Part shown: positions 1-7,609 of the stretch, in pieces | Layout of the letters: each line of letters starts with the position of its first letter | Numbering within the stretch: the first letter of the stretch is position 1 | Made by a program: the position numbers and the translations under genes | Assembly (NCBI GenBank): GCA_039925145.1 | Contig: JBDSZL010000082.1 | Span: 1 to 18,754, forward strand | DNA from: JBDSZL01 sp039925145 | GTDB taxonomy: Bacteria > Acidobacteriota > Vicinamibacteria > Vicinamibacterales > SCN-69-37 | Reading direction: 5' to 3' | DNA: 18,754 nt | Notes under the pieces: model-generated | Databases searched by the model: none | What the model was told of the DNA's origin: nothing | Seen by the model: only the letters and a program-made list of their open reading frames with translations

Positions 1-25
1 CCAAGCCCCGAGCCCCGAGCCGTGT

Positions 26-1021
26 CTACCTCCCGCCCGTTGTATCAATCGGGAAAGGCGTGAAGCAGAGAATGAAGACGATCAGGGCGAGCACGGCGAT
101 CAGCCGGCGGGTCCGATCCAGCGGTTCGTGTTCGTCGATGATGCGCGGATGGCGGAAGCCGAACCAGATCGCCATCACGACCATCATCAGGGCCATCGAA
201 AACCAGCTGGCTGAACGCGTGGTGAGCGCCAGGACAACCACCAACGTCGATGCCGAGAACCACGCCGCGCGTCGGCCAAGGGCAGCGTACATGATGTGGC
301 CGCCGTCGAGTTGCCCGAAAGGCAGCAGGTTGAGCGCCGTCGCGAGCATGCCCCACCACGCGGCAAAGCCCATGGGATGCAAGTTAACGTCTGCGCCATT
401 GGTTAGCACCCCGAACTGGATGCGCTCGAGCAGCTTCCACAACAGCGGCTCACCGAAGTAGATTGCAGACGAGCCCGGTGGAATCACGGTGACAGTCGAG
501 AGCGACATGCCCCAGATGAGAAAGGGCACGAGCATGACGAACCCGGCCAACGGCCCCGCCACGCCGATGTCGAACAGGGCGCGCTTGGATGGGAAGGCCT
601 CGCGTATGCGGATGACCGCCCCGAGCGTGCCCGTGAGGGGCAGTGGTGCCGGGAGAAAGTAGGGCAGCGTCGCGTCCACGTTGTGGTATCTGCAGGCGAA
701 GTAGTGACCGAACTCGTGCGCGCTGAGGATCGTCAGCAGCGGGAGCGAATACCACAGGCCATTCAGGAAGACCTGGCCGTTGAACGCCGCCAGCGGATTG
801 ATCCCCGTGCCGAGCGCCGCGTACAGAAACCCGAACGCCGGCGCGAAAGTCGTTGTGAAAAACGTCAGCGCGAAGAAGAGGATGTGCTTGCCGTAACGAT
901 GCTGGAATTTCAGCCGAGGTGGCGGCAGCTGAGGCCACGCGAACCCGGCGGGCGGAAACGTGTGTGGCTCGCTGTATGGCTCGGGCGGGACCTCAGAGAA
1001 CTGCGGGTCGTGCTGGCTCAC
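26..1021 (-). CDS. Site-2 protease (M50) family membrane metalloprotease
   Basis: A 331-residue polytopic membrane protein of the site-2 protease / M50 family, which cleaves substrates within or next to the membrane using zinc. The HEFGH zinc motif lies at residues 102-106 in a hydrophobic segment, and the second family motif, NLLPFGQLDGGH (residues 231-242), supplies the third ligand Asp239. Several further hydrophobic segments fill residues 45-75, 150-175, 220-235 and 255-325. The first 40 residues are Pro-rich and probably cytosolic. The start is GTG at 1021, which overlaps the TGA stop of the HU gene by four bases (GTGA), so translation is probably coupled and the two genes share a transcript. 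No PDZ domain is visible, so this is the short site-2-protease type rather than RseP. The natural substrate cannot be read from the sequence. Confidence 0.9.
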   Translation of the reverse strand: MSQHDPQFSEVPPEPYSEPHTFPPAGFAWPQLPPPRLKFQHRYGKHILFFALTFFTTTFAPAFGFLYAALGTGINPLAAFNGQVFLNGLWYSLPLLTILSAHEFGHYFACRYHNVDATLPYFLPAPLPLTGTLGAVIRIREAFPSKRALFDIGVAGPLAGFVMLVPFLIWGMSLSTVTVIPPGSSAIYFGEPLLWKLLERIQFGVLTNGADVNLHPMGFAAWWGMLATALNLLPFGQLDGGHIMYAALGRRAAWFSASTLVVVLALTTRSASWFSMALMMVVMAIWFGFRHPRIIDEHEPLDRTRRLIAVLALIVFILCFTPFPIDTTGGR

Positions 1022-1299
1022 TCCGGCTGACCGCCGATGTTCTGGAGTTCCTTGCCCGGCTTGAAGCGGATCGTCCGCCCCGGCGGGATTCTCACTTCCT
1101 TGCCCGTGCGCGGATTTCGGCCAATGCCACGCTTTCGCGGCTTCACCTGAAACACGCCGAAGCCGCGGAGCTCGATTCGCTCGCCGCGCATCATGGAGGC
1201 CCGCATCGCGTCGAACACCGCATCCACTGCCAGTTCCGCCTTTACTTTCGTGATGTCTGCGAGCTTCGAGACCTCGTTCACGATGTCCACTTTGATCAT
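1018..1299 (-). CDS. HU/IHF family DNA-binding protein
   Basis: A 93-residue nucleoid-associated protein that binds DNA as a dimer and bends it. It starts MIKVDIVNEVS, has the two N-terminal helices of the family, and carries the diagnostic beta-arm stretch: GFGVFQVKPRKRGIGRNP (residues 47-64) followed by TGKEVRIPPG and a C-terminal FKPGKEL. Length is normal for HU/IHF (about 90-100). Identity as HU or as an IHF subunit cannot be settled by eye; the GRNPRTG arm occurs in both. The start is ATG at 1299. Its stop overlaps the downstream site-2 protease start, so it leads a two-gene operon. The gene is preceded by a candidate promoter at 1486-1514 and a structured leader, which suggests post-transcriptional control. 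Confidence 0.95.
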   Translation of the reverse strand: MIKVDIVNEVSKLADITKVKAELAVDAVFDAMRASMMRGERIELRGFGVFQVKPRKRGIGRNPRTGKEVRIPPGRTIRFKPGKELQNIGGQPE

Positions 1300-1321
1300 A
1301 ACTTAGCCGTCCGAGGCCGCG

Positions 1322-1361
1322 TCAGGCGCGGACGTCTGGTTGCCTCGGGCACCGCGCCTGA
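1322..1361. repeat. Inverted repeat (hairpin) in the HU leader
   Basis: A perfect 10-bp inverted repeat: TCAGGCGCGG at 1322-1331 and CCGCGCCTGA at 1352-1361, with a 20-nt loop. A G-T pair and a C-G pair extend it by two. On the minus strand it would fold in the 5' untranslated RNA, with its near edge about 22 nt from the HU start codon. No T-run follows on either strand, so it does not look like an intrinsic terminator. Control of HU translation or mRNA stability is possible. Confidence 0.55.
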
Positions 1362-1485
1362 TGGTCTGGCGAGGGGGCGCCCAGGGCGAAGACAGATGGG
1401 CTGTGCCGGAGTGAGGTCCGGGAAGTTAGATGCCAAACCGTTCATGGGTGTAAGTCGGTTACGGACGAGCTCATCGCCGTAAATG

Positions 1486-1514
1486 ACGATAAACAAAACT
1501 ACTTATCCTGTCAA
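1486..1514 (-). promoter_or_regulatory. Candidate sigma-70-type promoter for HU / site-2 protease operon
   Basis: On the minus strand a perfect TTGACA (1509-1514) is followed after 17 bp by TATCGT (1486-1491), a 4-of-6 match to the -10 consensus. Transcription would start near 1479 and leave a leader of about 180 nt before the HU ATG. The orientation and the perfect -35 with ideal spacing support the call. The -10 is only fair. Confidence 0.5.
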
Positions 1515-1553
1515 GCAACCGCGTAACAGAAGAGTCGATTACACTCGTCTGCG

Positions 1554-2915
<1,362 letters not shown>

Positions 2916-2942
2916 TCTTCGCGCGATTGGTCGAAGCGGCTC

Positions 2943-2951
2943 TGCTATACT
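2943..2951 (+). promoter_or_regulatory. Extended -10 element upstream of the MerR gene
   Basis: TGCTATACT at 2943-2951 is an extended -10 (TGn plus TATACT, 5 of 6), 24 bp before the GTG start of the MerR-type gene and 27 bp after the der stop. A good -35 is not visible; GATTGG at 2925 is a poor match. Extended -10 promoters can work without one. It suggests the regulator can be transcribed separately from der. Confidence 0.5.
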
Positions 2952-2975
2952 TTCGCCACGCACGAGCCGCTGTCT

Positions 2976-3488
2976 GTGACGACCGTCGAAATTCCTAATC
3001 GGCCAGTGTTTCGCGCGCAGGAGGTCTGCGACCTCGCTGAGGTGCAGGCCTATGTCCTGCGCACGTGGGAAGCGGAGTTCCCGGACCTCGGCATTGCGAA
3101 GAACGCCGGGGGGCCGCGACTCTACCGTCGGGCCGACGTCGAGCGGGTTCTGCGCATCAAACATCTGCTGTTCGTCGACGGATTGACGATGGCGGGTGCG
3201 CGGCGGAGGCTGGCGGAGGAGACCGGTCCGGTCGAGCCACCTCCAACTGTGGAAGCGGATCTCGCGGACGCGATGGACGGCGAGGCGCGCGCGCGCCTTC
3301 GCGAGGTTCGGCGCGGCCTTCAATGGATCCTGACGACGCTGTCCGGTGAGGGGCACACCGCGGGCACGGCGGCGGGGGAGTTCGTCCTGCAGGCCGAGGC
3401 CGCCGGATCCCGAGCGTCGGCCGCGCGGACGGCTGAGCTCAAAGGGGCGCGCGCGTCATCGAAGCGCCCGGGCATTAAGAAGCGCTGA
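2976..3488 (+). CDS. MerR family transcriptional regulator
   Basis: A 170-residue DNA-binding regulator. Residues 12-75 form a MerR-type winged helix: FRAQEVCDLAEVQAYVLRTW, an EFP turn, then RLYRRADVERVLRIKHLL and a G-T-AGARRRL wing/helix. This is the subgroup with YVLRTWEAEFP common in Acidobacteria and delta-proteobacteria, often found near ihf genes and tRNA-Pro. The remainder (75-170) has no effector domain I can name: a short helical linker (residues 88-115) suited to dimerisation and a Lys/Arg-rich tail ending GIKKR. No metal-binding cysteine cluster is visible; the only Cys is in the HTH. The start is GTG at 2976, just after an extended -10. The regulated gene is unknown. Confidence 0.88.
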   Translation: MTTVEIPNRPVFRAQEVCDLAEVQAYVLRTWEAEFPDLGIAKNAGGPRLYRRADVERVLRIKHLLFVDGLTMAGARRRLAEETGPVEPPPTVEADLADAMDGEARARLREVRRGLQWILTTLSGEGHTAGTAAGEFVLQAEAAGSRASAARTAELKGARASSKRPGIKKR

Positions 3489-3612
3489 CCCACCGCTGGG
3501 CACCAGGCCCGAAGGCGCGGTAAGCTAAGCGAGCACGACGCCATCGCGTTCCCCCAGGGCGCGATCGGCGGCACAGTTCTAACGACGACGCGTTGACCCT
3601 GCGTTGTCATGT

Positions 3613-3689
<77 letters not shown>

Positions 3690-3704
3690 ATCTTTATCGG
3701 AGTG

Positions 3705-3737
3705 AAATGGCTGGCGCCGCGCCGGCCATTTGCTTTG
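3705..3737 (+). terminator. Intrinsic terminator after tRNA-Pro
   Basis: AAATGGCTGGCG (3705-3716) pairs with CGCCGGCCATTT (3720-3731) around a three-base loop, giving a 12-bp stem with one wobble pair, followed by GCTTTG. The A-rich 5' flank and T-rich 3' flank are typical. It lies 16 nt after the encoded CCA. Confidence 0.75.
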
Positions 3738-3981
3738 TGGGGCCTCTGTCGGTCCGCTGCTGCTCGGTCGCGCCATTGTTGGCGCCGACAGCGGACTGGA
3801 CAGAAGCCGATCATCTGGTCGCGACCCGGCGCACCGCCGACGGGTACGTCGATGCCATCGTGAAGCAGCGGGACAGCGCGCCCTTCCGATGTCCTGTTGG
3901 ATACATCCTGGAACTGCGATTTGAGCGATCGTGTGTTCACTAGGCTCAGCGAAGTCCCGACGGACTTCCGCAAAGGACAAC

Positions 3982-4398
3982 ATGTTTTCGCTGGTTTACA
4001 TCAGCTCCGCAGTGATTCCGTTCTCGGCCACCGAACTGGCCGATCTCCTCGCGGTCAGCCATAGGAACAACGCCACCTTGGGTATCACCGGAATGTTGTT
4101 GTACAAGGATGGCAATGTGATGCAGGCCCTCGAAGGCGAAGAAGCGGCTGTTCGGAAGCTCTACGGCAAGATCGAGCGCGACCCTCGGCATCGTGGCGTG
4201 ATGACGATTCTTCAGGGGCCGTCCGAGGGTCGGCAGTTCGCGGGATGGTCGATGGCCTTTCGTGATTTGAGAGCCGGCGCCGCGGAACAGACCCCCGGGT
4301 ACAGCGAGTTCCTGAATACACCGCTCACGAGCGAGGAGTTTTCGTCGGATTCCGGCCGGTGTCAGAGGCTGCTGACGACATTCAAGAAGAGCATGTAA
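3982..4398 (+). CDS. Stand-alone BLUF-domain blue-light photoreceptor
   Basis: A 138-residue protein that is essentially one BLUF domain (sensor of blue light using FAD). The flavin-interacting residues sit at the family positions: Tyr6 in FSLVYISS, Asn30 in HRNNATLGITG, Gln48 in VMQALEGE, and Trp89 and Met91 in FAGWSMAF. This spacing matches short PixD-type BLUF proteins with a constant two-residue offset. The C-terminal 45 residues would form the short helical cap. No output domain is fused, so signalling must go through a partner protein. The start is ATG at 3982 because AAAGGA precedes it closely and BLUF domains begin only a few residues before the Tyr; the frame stays open upstream to 3931, but that extension adds nothing family-like. 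It is monocistronic and faces the convergent glycine-zipper gene. Confidence 0.9.
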   Translation: MFSLVYISSAVIPFSATELADLLAVSHRNNATLGITGMLLYKDGNVMQALEGEEAAVRKLYGKIERDPRHRGVMTILQGPSEGRQFAGWSMAFRDLRAGAAEQTPGYSEFLNTPLTSEEFSSDSGRCQRLLTTFKKSM

Positions 4399-4545
4399 CG
4401 CGAGAAGCTGCGGCGCTTCGTGCGATCGCGCGTGCCGAGCGTGCACGTGAGCAATGAACCCCGCGGCCGGTGACTTCGCCACGCAAACAACCGACCGAGG
4501 ACGCGCGCCCCACTGGGCCCATGGAGAGCCTGGTGTGTGTGACCT

Positions 4546-4749
4546 TCAGTGCCTGACCGACTCCCGACTGGCCTTGCTCCCCATCATCGTCGCGAACAAG
4601 CCGCCGATGATGCCAGGCGTCGTCAGGACGAGCACCGTTCCAAGGGAGTTCCAACCCGCATTCTTCAGAAGACCGGCGGCAGTCCCGACGACGGCACCGA
4701 CCGCCACGCCCGCGACAATACCAACGACCAACCTCTTGCTTCTGCTCAT
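4546..4749 (-). CDS. Small glycine-zipper membrane protein
   Basis: A 67-residue hydrophobic protein with no family I can name. After a basic start (MSRSKRLVV) there are two likely membrane helices. The first, residues 7-28, is rich in small residues with a GxxxGxxxGxxxG-like pattern (Gly10, Gly14, Gly18, Gly22). The second, residues 36-57, includes a PGIIGG kink. The tail GSKASRESVRH is charged. The start ATG at 4749 is chosen because an excellent Shine-Dalgarno (GGAGGG) lies eight bases upstream; the frame continues upstream to 5178 but that extension has no such signal and runs antisense to a better candidate. It converges with the BLUF gene. A role in envelope packing or stress response is possible from composition only. 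Confidence 0.7.
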   Translation of the reverse strand: MSRSKRLVVGIVAGVAVGAVVGTAAGLLKNAGWNSLGTVLVLTTPGIIGGLFATMMGSKASRESVRH

Positions 4750-4920
4750 AGGGTGTCCCTCCAGAAAACATATGGAGGCATACTGCCTTCGACGATTGCA
4801 GCCGCCAACGCTATCACGGTGCCATCGACGTGGACACCGGGGCCGCCGGCACGGAGTTCCGCGTATCATTGCCGCTACCGCCGGCTCAGCCCTGACCGCG
4901 GCGTCGTTCCGGGAGCCTCC

Positions 4921-5136
4921 GTGTCCAAGCCAGTGATGTTGTGTGTCGATGACGATCAGGAAGTGCGCGGCGCCGACGCCCTGTCTATTTTCATTGGCGT
5001 GGCACCGCGCACGAATGCATTCGCACCGCACGTCGCGACCGACGACCAGGGATTTCTGCTGACCGGAGCGGATGCGCGAGCGGCGGCCCGCTCGGCATCG
5101 ATCTTCTCCGTGCACCAATACCTCCGGAGCGTCTGA
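4921..5136 (+). pseudogene. Collapsed remnant of a response-regulator/thioredoxin-reductase fusion
   Basis: A 71-codon open frame (GTG at 4921, GGGAG upstream) that reads like a patchwork of one larger family, the roughly 550-residue fusions of a receiver domain with an FAD/NAD thioredoxin-disulfide reductase. Residues 1-15 match the first strand and acidic pocket of a receiver (KPVMLCVDDDQEV). Residues 19-52 match a stretch near the reductase C-terminus (ALSIFIGVAPRT, then DDQGFLLTGAD). Residues 63-71 match the extreme C-terminus (VHQYLRSV). Everything between is gone: the phosphoacceptor region, both Rossmann folds and the CxxC site. The reading frame survived each junction, and the stop lies three bases before the GTG of the IclR-PBP gene. 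A remnant is the simplest reading; a retained small protein is possible. Confidence 0.65.
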
Positions 5137-5139
5137 GCC

Positions 5140-6270
5140 GTGGCCACCAAGTCCTACATTGTTCAGTCGGTCGTCCATGCGTCAGAGATTCTGCGTGCCT
5201 TCCAGTCGCGCGGGGAAGCGCTGCGGTTGCGGGAGTTGGTCGAACGCACAGGCTTCAAAAAGGGGCTCTGTTTCAGGCTGCTCCATACCCTCAGGCACTG
5301 CGGCCTGATCGATAAAATCGACGACAGCCGTTACCGGCTGACGTCCGAGGTCTATCCGCGTAAGCGCTACCGCATCGGCTACGCCGCGCTCGGCCATGAC
5401 AGTTCGTTTCAGAGGACCGTGCAGGAGGGGCTGGTGCTCGCGGCGAGCACCGAACAGGTGGAACTCATTGTCCTCGACAACCGCCGGAATGCGCGCACGG
5501 CCCTGCGCAACGCCGATCACCTCATTCGTCTCAACGTCGATCTCGTGATTGAGTTTCAGATCGACGAGGGGATCGCGGCGGCCATCTCGGCGCGGTATAT
5601 GGAAGCGGGCATTCCGTTCATCGCCGTGCACGTGCCGCATCCAGGCGCGACCTACTACGGAGCCAACAACTATCAGGCCGGTCTCCTGGCCGGGCATTAC
5701 CTGGGGCGCTGGGCGAAGAGCCGTTGGAACGGGCAGGTCGACGAAGTGTTGCTGATCGATGCGGCGCGCACCGGTCCGCTCGTGCACGGGCGCATCGACG
5801 GCGTGCTGGCCGGCCTCAAGGAAACCCTTCGGGAGGTGATGGCCACGACGCATGTCACAACGCTCGACGGTGATGGCCAATTCGCGCTGGCGCTCGAGCG
5901 GACGCGGCGGCACCTGCGACGATCCGATCGGCGCCATGTGCTGGTCGGGGCGGTGAACGATTCCAGCGCGCTCGGCGCGGCCCGCGCGTTCCAGGAAGCA
6001 GGCCGCGCAACAACATGCGCCATCGTCGGGCAGAACGCCGAGCCGGATGCCCGCGCCGAACTGCGGGAGCCGCGCACGCCGCTCATCGGGTCTGTGGCGT
6101 ATTTTCCGGAACGCTACGGCGAGGAATTAATCGCGCTCGCGCTCGACATTCTGGGACGGCTGCCGACGCCGCCCGCAAAGTTCGTGCGGCACCAGGTCAT
6201 CACCGGCGGGAATCTCAACCATTTTTATCCGAACGACTCGCTGCTCGCCGTGCAGCTGCCACGAGAGTAG
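5140..6270 (+). CDS. IclR-type winged helix fused to sugar-type periplasmic-binding domain
   Basis: A 376-residue predicted transcription factor with an unusual architecture. Residues 5-70 form an IclR-type winged helix (IVQSVVHASEILRAF, then LRLRELVERTGF, GLCFRLLHTL, CGLIDKIDDSRYRLT). Residues 76-365 do not look like the IclR effector (GAF-like) domain but like a type 1 periplasmic-binding/LacI-type sugar-binding fold: YRIGYAALGHDSSFQRTVQEG, VDLVIEFQIDEG, GIPFIAVHVPHPGATYYGANNYQAGLLAG, then GRIDGVLAGL, VGAVNDSSALGAARAF and IVGQNAE. There is no signal peptide, so it should act in the cytoplasm as a sugar-responsive regulator. The GTG start follows the remnant frame by three bases. Its targets are probably local; the TonB/VWA divergent region downstream has IclR-like dyads. 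Confidence 0.85.
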   Translation: MATKSYIVQSVVHASEILRAFQSRGEALRLRELVERTGFKKGLCFRLLHTLRHCGLIDKIDDSRYRLTSEVYPRKRYRIGYAALGHDSSFQRTVQEGLVLAASTEQVELIVLDNRRNARTALRNADHLIRLNVDLVIEFQIDEGIAAAISARYMEAGIPFIAVHVPHPGATYYGANNYQAGLLAGHYLGRWAKSRWNGQVDEVLLIDAARTGPLVHGRIDGVLAGLKETLREVMATTHVTTLDGDGQFALALERTRRHLRRSDRRHVLVGAVNDSSALGAARAFQEAGRATTCAIVGQNAEPDARAELREPRTPLIGSVAYFPERYGEELIALALDILGRLPTPPAKFVRHQVITGGNLNHFYPNDSLLAVQLPRE

Positions 6271-6287
6271 GTGTCTGCCAGAGACAG

Positions 6288-7220
6288 TCAGCGGGCGGGT
6301 CCGAGGCGCTGGGGCGCACGAACTTTGACGCCACGGCGGGTGGTCGAGATCTCGAGTTTGACGTCGGCGGCCGCCAGATCCCCCGACGTGAACGTCACTT
6401 CGTATTGACTGGCGAGTTCCGCCGCCATCGCTTCCATCATGTTCGGGATGCCCGTGTGCGATGCCAGCTGCTCGATGCGGCCCCCCGTTCGCGCCGGCGC
6501 CTGACCGAGGATGGCGTTGAAGCGCGTGTGTTCGTCCAGCATCGACTCGCCACGTTCGGCCGTCAGCTCATTCGACTGGCCGATCGTCGGGCGGCCGAGG
6601 CGGATCATGTACAGCTGCGTCCGGCTGCGTTGAAGCGCCGCGAGAATATCGGCCGGGCGTGCCTGGCTGAAGTCGTCACCTTCGACGCCGACCGAGACGA
6701 TGACCGGCCGCCGGCTCTCGCGTTTCGCGAAGTCCGTCGCCGTTTCGAGGATGCCGTCGGTGAGAAACGCGCCCGTGACATTCCGCGCAAAGGTCTTGTT
6801 GATCGCGTTCATCTGCGTCGCCGTACTGTCGGTGAAATCGAGCGCTTTGATATTGCGGCCGCCAGTGGTGATGAGCGCGATCTGCGCGAGCCCGCGGAGC
6901 CGCGTCACGAACGCCGCCGCGCCTTCCCTGATCGACTGCAGCCCGACGCCGCTGTCATCAATCATCAGCGCGACATCGAGCGGGACCTTCGAAAGAGCGG
7001 CATGGGTCACCGGCCGGGTCTTGCCGTCTTCTTTGATGGCGAACTCCGGTGCGGCAAGATCCGGAACTGGCGCTCCCTTCCCGTCCACCGCGGTCACGTA
7101 GACCGTCCGGTTGCCAGGCCCCTGGGACCGCTCGCGGGCGATCGGCAGAATGGGCGATATGGCCAGGAGAGTGGCGGTCATCAACATGGTCAGTCCGACG
7201 TGGCGTGATTCACGAGGCAT
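6288..7220 (-). CDS. Secreted VWA-domain protein (acidobacterial VWFA-related type)
   Basis: A 310-residue exported protein. A hydrophobic signal segment covers residues 8-27. Residues 38-75 form the conserved pre-domain (VYVTAVDGKGAPVPDLAAPEFAIKEDG) typical of the VWFA-related family first described in Acidobacteria. A VWA domain follows from residue 81. Its metal-site motif is DDSGV (residues 88-92), keeping Asp and the first Ser but not the second Ser of classic DxSxS. The C-terminus, EVTFTSGDLAAADVKLEISTTRRGVKVRAPQR, is the usual closing strand region. The start ATG at 7220 is preferred over upstream in-frame starts because GGAAGGAG lies four bases before it and the signal peptide follows directly. 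It is convergent with the IclR-PBP gene and divergent from the TonB receptor. Its function in this family is unknown. Confidence 0.85.
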   Translation of the reverse strand: MPRESRHVGLTMLMTATLLAISPILPIARERSQGPGNRTVYVTAVDGKGAPVPDLAAPEFAIKEDGKTRPVTHAALSKVPLDVALMIDDSGVGLQSIREGAAAFVTRLRGLAQIALITTGGRNIKALDFTDSTATQMNAINKTFARNVTGAFLTDGILETATDFAKRESRRPVIVSVGVEGDDFSQARPADILAALQRSRTQLYMIRLGRPTIGQSNELTAERGESMLDEHTRFNAILGQAPARTGGRIEQLASHTGIPNMMEAMAAELASQYEVTFTSGDLAAADVKLEISTTRRGVKVRAPQRLGPAR

Positions 7221-7609
7221 GAGACTCCTTCCAGGCGGTGTGTGGTGCAACCATATCAGCCATGAGCCTGGCATTCCCAGACCCCATGAAAGCAGCAGGC
7301 GTTCCGCATAGTGGAACTCAGAGGTTCATGTCAGATCCGTCGCTTTTCACGGAGCGTTTCGGAAATACGGAAACTCTTCGTGGATCCATGGATTCGGTGT
7401 TCCGAACGGTTGTTCCTCACCGTGGGACGCCATGCGCGGAAAATATTCCCGTGCGGCGGGGACCCCCTTGCCTCTATCCTCCGTTCAATCACTTACGCGA
7501 AGCAGCCCTTCAACCGGCCGTGTGCGCTTCTGACGCTGGATGGCGCGCAGACGAACATGGGCTGGAGGCGAAGGCGGGGCACTTCGCGGGGTGGTCTGGA
7601 GGAGGATCA
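7221..7609. promoter_or_regulatory. Divergent intergenic region with four dyad elements
   Basis: This 389-bp stretch between the divergent VWA and TonB genes holds no convincing gene, although the TonB frame is open through it. It contains four small dyads: GTTCCGCATAGTGGAAC (7301-7317), GTTTCGGAAATACGGAAAC (7356-7374), GTTCCGAAC (7399-7407) and GGAAAATATTCC (7438-7449). GGAA/TTCC-armed palindromes of about 15 bp are typical operators of IclR-family regulators (E. coli IclR prefers TGGAAATnATTTCCA), and an IclR-type regulator is encoded 1 kb away. No clear -35/-10 pair could be assigned. Use as operators is inference. Confidence 0.4.

Noticed and set aside
1..25. A short direct repeat (GCCCCGA twice) at the window start.
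   Set aside because: Two copies of a 7-bp unit are too little to call a repeat array; no CRISPR, insertion sequence or attachment site was seen anywhere in the window.
1401..1430. A GGTCCGGGAAG motif resembling the conserved tip of bacterial SRP RNA.
   Set aside because: The required GGAA loop context and the flanking long helix are not present on either strand, so an SRP RNA cannot be folded here.
1296..1496. A 66-codon minus-strand ORF overlapping the HU start by ATGA, possibly a leader peptide.
   Set aside because: There is no ribosome-binding site and no recognisable family; composition looks like chance translation of the HU leader. The ATGA overlap alone is weak evidence.
4750..5178. 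N-terminal extension of the minus-strand frame upstream of the glycine-zipper protein.
   Set aside because: It lies antisense to the receiver/reductase remnant, and a strong Shine-Dalgarno supports the internal ATG at 4749 instead.
7238..7609. An upstream in-frame start for the TonB receptor adding 124 residues.
   Set aside because: The extension has no signal peptide and covers the dyad-rich intergenic region; GTG at 7610 has a good ribosome-binding site directly before a signal peptide.
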